From assembly GCF_002163585.1 (NCBI RefSeq), contig NZ_CP015579.1, positions 3,472,001 through 3,536,000 of the forward strand: DNA of 64,000 nt, given 5' to 3'. Made by a program: the position numbers and the translations under genes. Positions within the stretch are counted from its first letter, which is position 1. Every line of letters begins with the position of its first letter. Below are positions 61,627 to 64,000 of the stretch, one piece after another. Below the pieces are notes generated by a model. That model was not told where the DNA came from, did not search any database, and saw nothing but the letters and a program-made list of their open reading frames with translations. The DNA comes from Tatumella citrea. Lineage in GTDB: Bacteria > Pseudomonadota > Gammaproteobacteria > Enterobacterales > Enterobacteriaceae.

Positions 61627-63087
61627 ATGACCCAATATAATCACCTGCTCCCTGATTCACCTGCCCATTTTATTAACGGACACTGGGTGAAGTCAGCACA
61701 ACACGATGAAGTTCTGAACCCGGCCACTGGCAAGGTTATTTGTCAGGTAGCTAAGGGCGATAAAGAAGTCGTCGACCAGGCCGTACGGGCAGCCATAAAA
61801 GCGCAGAAAGCATGGGCCAGCAAGCCACAGCCAGAGCGTGCGACTTTTCTGGAGGCCTGGATAGAACAGATTAAACAAAATTATGAAGCCCTGGCGACAC
61901 TACTGACCACTGAGCAAGGTAAACCACTCAGTGAAGCCCGTGGTGAGGTTGATATGGCAATCACTATGCTGCGTTATGCCGCTAATTTTGCCTGGAAACG
62001 TCAGGGAGATGTACTGGCATCCTCGGCACCTCATCAACATTCCGTGACCCGTGAAGTGCCGTTAGGCGTTATCGGGGCAATCATCCCGTGGAATTACCCG
62101 CTGGCACTGTTCCTGCGTAAAGCAGCTCCGGCCCTGATTGCCGGAAACTCGATTGTGATTAAGCCAAGTGAAGTGACACCACTCAGTTCTCTGGCTCTGG
62201 CAACACTGAGCCAGCAGGCCGGAATTCCTGACGGTATTGTCAATGTGGTGTGTGGCGAAGGTCGCTCAGTTGGCGATGCCCTGGTTAAACATCCTGGCAC
62301 AGCACTGATCACCATGACCGGCTCAACCCGTGCCGGTAAAGAGATCATGAAAAATGCCGCAGAGAAAGTGATTCCGGTATCACTTGAACTGGGCGGTAAA
62401 GCGCCATTCATTGTGATGGCGGATGCGGATATTGAGAAAGCTGCACGTGACGCACTGAATTCACGGATGGCAAACTGCGGACAGGTCTGTATCTGTAACG
62501 AAAGAACCTACGTTCAGCGGGCAGTGTACGATCAGTTTATCAAAGCTTTGCAGAAAGCCGCACAGGAGATTGTGGTGGGTGATCCGTTGCAGGAAGGCAC
62601 TATTGTAGGCCCGAAAGTTTCAGCGGCAGAAAAACAGCATGTCGATGAGTTACTGGAAACCACCGTTAAACAGGGCGGAAAAATCCTCTGGCAGGCAAAA
62701 CTGCCGCAGGACCCGGCTCTGGCAAAAGGCAACTGGGTCGCGCCGGCAATTGTTACCGACTTACCGGCTGATGCTCAAATCCTCACCGAAGAGGTGTTCG
62801 GCCCGATTCTGCCAGTGGTGGTATTTGACACTCAGGAAGAGGTCATCGACAAAGCCAATGCCGCAGAATATGGCCTGAGTTCTTATCTGTATACCCGTGA
62901 CCTTTCAACTGCATTGCAGATTTCCGATCAGCTGGAATATGGTGAGGTTTATATTAATCGCTTCGGCCCCGAAGAGATCAATGGCTTCCATGCCGGATGG
63001 AAACTCTCCGGACTTGGCGGTGATGACGGCGAATATGGCTATCAGCTGTACATTAAACGCAAGACCATCTACATCGATTATCAGTAA
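61627..63087 (+). CDS. AldA-like NAD-dependent aldehyde dehydrogenase
   Basis: A 486-aa aldehyde dehydrogenase. Visible are the NAD-binding WNYPL (IIPWNYPLALFLRKAAPAL), KPSEVTP, the glycine turn TGSTRAGKEI, the general base in LELGGKAPFIV and the catalytic cysteine in NCGQVCICNERTYVQ. The C-terminal INRFGPEEINGFHAGWKLSGLGGDDGEYG resembles E. coli AldA, which oxidises lactaldehyde and glycolaldehyde. AldA-type function is probable but not sure. Its placement after gloA suggests a shared role in handling methylglyoxal-derived aldehydes. Confidence 0.85.
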   Translation: MTQYNHLLPDSPAHFINGHWVKSAQHDEVLNPATGKVICQVAKGDKEVVDQAVRAAIKAQKAWASKPQPERATFLEAWIEQIKQNYEALATLLTTEQGKPLSEARGEVDMAITMLRYAANFAWKRQGDVLASSAPHQHSVTREVPLGVIGAIIPWNYPLALFLRKAAPALIAGNSIVIKPSEVTPLSSLALATLSQQAGIPDGIVNVVCGEGRSVGDALVKHPGTALITMTGSTRAGKEIMKNAAEKVIPVSLELGGKAPFIVMADADIEKAARDALNSRMANCGQVCICNERTYVQRAVYDQFIKALQKAAQEIVVGDPLQEGTIVGPKVSAAEKQHVDELLETTVKQGGKILWQAKLPQDPALAKGNWVAPAIVTDLPADAQILTEEVFGPILPVVVFDTQEEVIDKANAAEYGLSSYLYTRDLSTALQISDQLEYGEVYINRFGPEEINGFHAGWKLSGLGGDDGEYGYQLYIKRKTIYIDYQ

Positions 63088-63174
63088 TCTGCTATGACCC
63101 GGGGCGCGTCCTGTGTCCCGGGTTACGCCAGAATGTGAGGCGTATATAGCCTGCTCTGAATAACAGGACTTTTT

Positions 63175-64000
63175 ATGAATGTGTTACTGATCCTCTGTCT
63201 GCTGCTGGGAATTTTTGTCAGACGATTTATCACGTTTCCTGAACAGCTGATCCCCTCGGTTAACTGGTGGCTGATCAGTATTGCTTTGCCCTGCGTTATC
63301 CTGACCCTGATCCCGCATACCCGGTTCGATAGCTCCAGTCTGTTTCCTGTGCTAAGCATGTGGCTGGTGTTCCTCGGAGCCCTGATACTGGCGGTGCTGG
63401 CCCGCCGGGTTGCCGGCTGGTCGCGGGAAGTTTGCGGAGTCATCATTCTGGTCGCAGGTATCGGTAACACGTCGTTTATGGGGTATCCCATTATTTCTGG
63501 CTATTACGGGGCAGAAGGACTGAAAACGGCAGTGATTGCCGATCAGTTAGGCAGCTTTATTATCCTGTCCACTGTCGGAGTTATTGTTATGGCTCTCTGC
63601 TCAGGAAACCAGGTCAGTCTCAGGCAGGTCTCAAAACGGATTATCTCTTTTCCTCCCTTTGTGGCCCTGATCGCAAGTCTGTTGCTGAAACTGACCGATG
63701 GTCTGCCGGACATGCTGCAAACTCCGGTTGCCAGTATCGGAGCAACAATGACTCCGCTGGCGCTGTTTACGGTCGGATTACAGATCCGGCTGCGTCCGCC
63801 ACGTCGGTTATTTGCTCCGTTGCTGGCAGGGACGATATGGAAGCTACTGGCAGCCCCGGCACTGGTATTGCTGACCTCACTGCTGTTCCCTGTCAGCGCT
63901 GAAGTCAGAAATATTTCAGTACTACAGGCCGGTATGGCACCGATGATAGCAGCCGCGATTATGGCCCAACGGGCGGGGCTGAAACCGGAGCTGGCCACTG
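63175..64000 (+). CDS. AEC (auxin efflux carrier) family transporter, cut by window edge
   Basis: The frame begins MNVLLILCLLLGIFVRRFIT after an ACAGGA site and stays open to base 64000, giving 275 residues without a stop. It is strongly hydrophobic with about nine membrane segments. It has the AEC-family patterns GNTSFMGYPII, TPLALFTVGLQI and AGMAPMIAAAI-AQRAG. The family is about 310-320 aa, so only the end is missing. These proteins move organic acids or other solutes (for example malonate or malate carriers). It follows the aldehyde dehydrogenase gene on the same strand and could share its transcript. Confidence 0.88.
   Translation, partial: MNVLLILCLLLGIFVRRFITFPEQLIPSVNWWLISIALPCVILTLIPHTRFDSSSLFPVLSMWLVFLGALILAVLARRVAGWSREVCGVIILVAGIGNTSFMGYPIISGYYGAEGLKTAVIADQLGSFIILSTVGVIVMALCSGNQVSLRQVSKRIISFPPFVALIASLLLKLTDGLPDMLQTPVASIGATMTPLALFTVGLQIRLRPPRRLFAPLLAGTIWKLLAAPALVLLTSLLFPVSAEVRNISVLQAGMAPMIAAAIMAQRAGLKPELAT

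Overview
The window is chromosomal DNA of an Enterobacterales bacterium. Nearly every housekeeping gene is close to its Escherichia coli counterpart in length and motifs, and many sit in the E. coli order: dnaK-dnaJ-nhaA-rpsT-ribF-ileS-lspA-fkpB-ispH-dapB-carAB, thrLABC, yjtD-arcA-creA-rob-gpmB-yjjX-trpR-slt, ettA, and serB-radA-nadR next to ytjB. Accessory genes break this backbone at several points. That pattern fits a non-Escherichia lineage, perhaps Erwiniaceae (Pantoea, Erwinia, Tatumella); the genus is a guess. I saw no rRNA, tRNA, CRISPR array, intact insertion sequence or prophage.

Layout. 1-1580 (minus): a beta-glucoside PTS EIIBC gene followed by the first 21 codons of a GH1 6-phospho-beta-glucosidase. 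1581-2118: a gene-free stretch with a possible broken reading frame. 2119-5379 (minus): folA and two tandem paralogous porins. 5618-17203 (minus): carB, carA, dapB, ispH, fkpB, lspA, ileS, ribF. 17522-17785: rpsT. 17881-25704 (minus): nhaA, dnaJ, dnaK, an MHS-type transporter, mog, talB. 25966-26745: yaaA. 26800-32127 (minus): an NTF2-like protein, thrC, thrB, thrA, the thrL leader. 32330-39495: yjtD, arcA, creA, rob, gpmB, yjjX, trpR, slt. 39802-51448: a urea operon. 51687-54340: a lipoprotein and a TetR/EamA-transporter pair. 54478-60783: ettA, nadR, radA, serB, ytjB. 61048-64000: gloA, an AldA-like dehydrogenase and a truncated AEC-family transporter.

The most distinctive region is the 11.6-kb operon atzF-uca-gntR-urtABCDE, inserted between slt and ettA, which are neighbours in E. 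coli. It joins high-affinity urea import (UrtABCDE) to nickel-free, ATP- and biotin-dependent urea breakdown: urea carboxylase makes allophanate, and allophanate hydrolase makes ammonia and CO2. No urease gene is present in the window. The upstream DNA holds a textbook sigma-54 promoter, an NtrC-like dyad about 98 bp upstream of the predicted start site, and a dyad over the start site that is a natural operator for the operon's own GntR protein. This suggests nitrogen-limitation activation combined with pathway-specific repression. The genes belong to known families; the arrangement and inferred dual control are what deserve follow-up.

Regulation that can be read directly includes the thr attenuator and ThrL peptide, two sigma-32 promoters before dnaK, tandem carAB promoters with an ARG-like box, the TrpR operator of trpR, an FNR-like box before arcA, and TTG starts for carA and rpsT. 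Gene-free stretches over 300 bp are 1581-2118, 10006-10462, 17204-17521, 22347-22652, 31972-32329, 33038-33575, 39496-39801 and 52224-52832; their contents are listed as features.
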